Source: Holophagae bacterium (GTDB taxonomy: Bacteria; Acidobacteriota; Thermoanaerobaculia; Thermoanaerobaculales; Sulfomarinibacteraceae). Taken from it: a stretch of 6,043 nt of DNA. The notes beneath the pieces were generated by a model. That model was given only the letters and a program-made list of their open reading frames with translations. It was not told the DNA's origin and made no database searches. The stretch is taken from NCBI GenBank assembly GCA_030609785.1, contig JAUWTC010000176.1, forward strand, positions 1-6,043, in the 5' to 3' direction. Position numbers and translations under genes: made by a program. Positions 5,811 through 6,043 of the stretch are shown piece by piece (within the stretch, counting starts at the first letter, position 1; each line of letters opens with the position of its first letter).

Positions 5811-6043
5811 TCAGCCAACGGCCTCTTCGGACTGCCTTTCGTCATCAAACTCCGTGAGTTGCACGACCTCATGCGAACCGCCAGGGACTTCCTTCTTGCC
5901 GAAAATGGCCCGATTCCAGGCTCGTTCGTGGGCGTAATAGAGCAGCATCTTTGCGATGACCTCGACGATGCCGACTCCAGTCGCCAGAAGAGGTTCTCCT
6001 GTGAAAAACCATACGATCAGAACGGTCGTCGTCGTCGCCACAA
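5811..6043 (-). CDS. DUF2061 family small membrane protein, N-terminus cut by window edge
   Basis: About 76 C-terminal residues are visible. They contain the DUF2061 signature: a hydrophobic stretch ATTTTVLIVWFFTGEPLLATG, then EVIAKMLLYYAHERAWNRAIFG. Family members are short, roughly 70-90 residues, with two predicted membrane helices. The GTG at 6041 could be read as a start, but the family normally has a further N-terminal segment of about 15-20 residues before this point, so I treat GTG as an internal valine and the gene as continuing off the right edge. After the conserved domain there is an acidic tail of about 29 residues. A run of ACG codons (about 6036-6025) encodes four consecutive threonines. 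The function is unknown. From memory, relatives sometimes sit near sulfate-activation genes, but none is visible in this window. Confidence 0.8.
   Translation of the reverse strand, partial: VATTTTVLIVWFFTGEPLLATGVGIVEVIAKMLLYYAHERAWNRAIFGKKEVPGGSHEVVQLTEFDDERQSEEAVG

Noticed and set aside
5746..5937. Plus-strand 63-codon frame in the AT-rich gap
   Set aside because: It has no good ribosome binding site and more than half of it is antisense to the DUF2061 gene.

Overview
The window looks like a piece of a Gram-negative bacterial chromosome with moderately high GC coding DNA. Every gene I can support is on the minus strand, so transcription runs from the right edge to the left. The core is a surface-polysaccharide (O-antigen or exopolysaccharide) region. 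It holds a MOP-type flippase, a WbqC-family protein, a sulfotransferase and a DegT-type sugar aminotransferase. The lineage cannot be fixed from this sequence. The polysaccharide genes, a secreted propeller protein with a C-terminal 'GYxKNH' domain, and a TTTGCG-rich intergenic repeat would suit an environmental group such as Acidobacteriota, the PVC group or former Deltaproteobacteria, but that is a weak inference.

Layout in the direction of transcription: (1) 6043-5811, the C-terminal part of a DUF2061 small membrane protein cut by the right edge. (2) 5810-5363, an AT-rich gap of about 450 bases with a candidate sigma70-like promoter, a 14-base perfect palindrome, spaced direct repeats and several hairpins. 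(3) 5362-4208, a secreted beta-propeller-like protein. (4) 4207-4115, a short spacer packed with three consecutive hairpins. (5) 4114-2654, the flippase, with a TTG start. (6) 2657-1920, the WbqC-like protein, overlapping the flippase stop by 4 bases and with a strong ribosome binding site. (7) 1919-1726, a spacer with a GC-rich hairpin and a TTTGCG-rich repeat containing a 12-base inverted repeat. (8) 1725-907, a PAPS-dependent-type sulfotransferase. (9) 917-1, a DegT/DnrJ/EryC1/StrS aminotransferase probably starting at a TTG inside the end of the sulfotransferase gene and running off the left edge.

Inferred teamwork: the aminotransferase would make an amino sugar on a nucleotide carrier. 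The WbqC protein would act in the same glycan pathway in a role not yet defined. The sulfotransferase would add sulfate to a sugar or lipid-linked glycan, and the flippase would move the lipid-linked unit across the inner membrane. The propeller protein is exported, and its link to the glycan genes is only positional. Two junctions (flippase/WbqC and sulfotransferase/aminotransferase) overlap and suggest translational coupling in pairs.

No RNA gene, CRISPR array, transposase or phage gene was seen. I did not find a clear new biological system. The points most worth a second look are the structured leader of the propeller gene, the propeller plus GYxKNH-domain architecture, and the sulfotransferase/aminotransferase pairing.
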